This document shows, one piece after another, positions 60,414 through 60,534 of a DNA stretch of 60,534 bases. Source of the DNA: a virus; the IMG/VR virus record IMGVR_UViG_3300048672_000522, positions 1-60,534 of that record, one strand, 5' to 3'. The notes beneath the pieces were generated by a model. The model did no database searches, was not told the origin of the DNA, and was given only the letters and a program-made list of their open reading frames with translations. The number at the start of each line of letters is the position of its first letter. Position 1 is the first letter of the stretch. Both the position numbers and the translations under genes were made by a program.

Positions 60414-60534
60414 TTATTCTTTGATGAGGTTTTTGCCGATAAGTGCGGCATAACGTTGGATATTTAGGTCTTCAGTTGATTCATTGTTCGGTTCATATTT
60501 CTTGATGATCTTGTGGCCACCGGCTCTAGAACCA
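60414..60534 (-). CDS. 3' end of a gene cut by the window edge
   Basis: The last 39 residues of a protein continue beyond the right edge: GSRAGGHKIIKKYEPNNEST...LNIQRYAALIGKNLIKE, ending TAA directly followed by TAG. Too short to name. It is in the same direction as the Ig-domain gene and may belong to the head operon. Confidence 0.6.
   Translation of the reverse strand, partial: GSRAGGHKIIKKYEPNNESTEDLNIQRYAALIGKNLIKE

Noticed and set aside
1-60534. A suppressor tRNA for TAG in this window
   Set aside because: I saw no cloverleaf in the few intergenic gaps; the gaps are mostly under 150 bp and hold terminators, promoters or the duplicated element. A covariance search would settle it.

Overview
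The window is part of a T4-like myovirus genome (Straboviridae or cyanophage-like relative, tailed phage with contractile tail). It carries recognisable homologues of T4 gp21, gp20, gp19, gp18, gp17, gp15, gp14, gp13, gp8, gp6, gp25, gp5, gp27, gp53, gp48, gp4, gp54, gp16, gp26, a gp29-type tape measure, gp32, gp33, gp61, NrdA and NrdB. The host cannot be read from the sequence; no bacterial genes and no photosynthesis genes are present.

The most important point for reading this window is that the amber codon TAG is not a stop. Most genes contain in-frame TAG codons, while every gene I could delimit ends in TAA or TGA. Treating TAG as glutamine (genetic code 15) restores full-length T4-type proteins with the expected 1-20 nt stop/start overlaps. 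One paralogous fibre-tip motif has CAG-encoded Gln in two genes and TAG at the same column in a third. All coordinates below use TAG as Gln. With the standard code the same region looks like dozens of fragments.

Layout, left to right. 1-8882 (minus): prohead protease, possible decoration protein, prohead core protein, portal, tail tube, tail sheath, then the large terminase. The terminase is a fractured gene: an N-terminal half ending in a 50-aa intein fragment, an overlapping HNH homing endonuclease gene, and a C-terminal half beginning with a 91-aa intein fragment. 8882-25171 (minus): neck proteins gp15, gp14 and gp13, interleaved with a large fibre/adhesin region (mosaic fibres, an Asp-box fibre, a glycine-rich adhesin), a cupin protein, a 2-oxoglutarate/Fe(II) oxygenase and a YiiX-like cysteine hydrolase. 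25171-43335 (minus): baseplate and associated virion proteins up to gp48. 43383-48847 (plus): gp4, an unknown protein, gp54-like, small terminase gp16, gp26, a small hub protein and the tape measure. 48878-57313 (mostly minus): early/replication genes gp32, gp33, thioredoxin, NrdA, NrdB and primase, interrupted by two plus-strand GIY-YIG homing endonucleases that share a duplicated leader. 57602-60534 (minus): two-gene spanin, a conserved phage protein, an SNase-like nuclease, an unknown protein, an Ig-domain capsid decoration protein and the 3' end of one more gene.

Genes are packed into long operons with ATGA, TGATG or TAATG overlaps. Late expression is probably driven by T4-type late promoters (TATAAATA-like boxes before gp18, gp19 and both GIY-YIG genes), in agreement with the presence of a gp33 co-activator homologue. 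Several terminators are T4-style hairpins, two with a UUCG loop. No tRNA gene, suppressor tRNA, release factor, CRISPR array or IS element was seen, so whatever decodes TAG lies outside this window.
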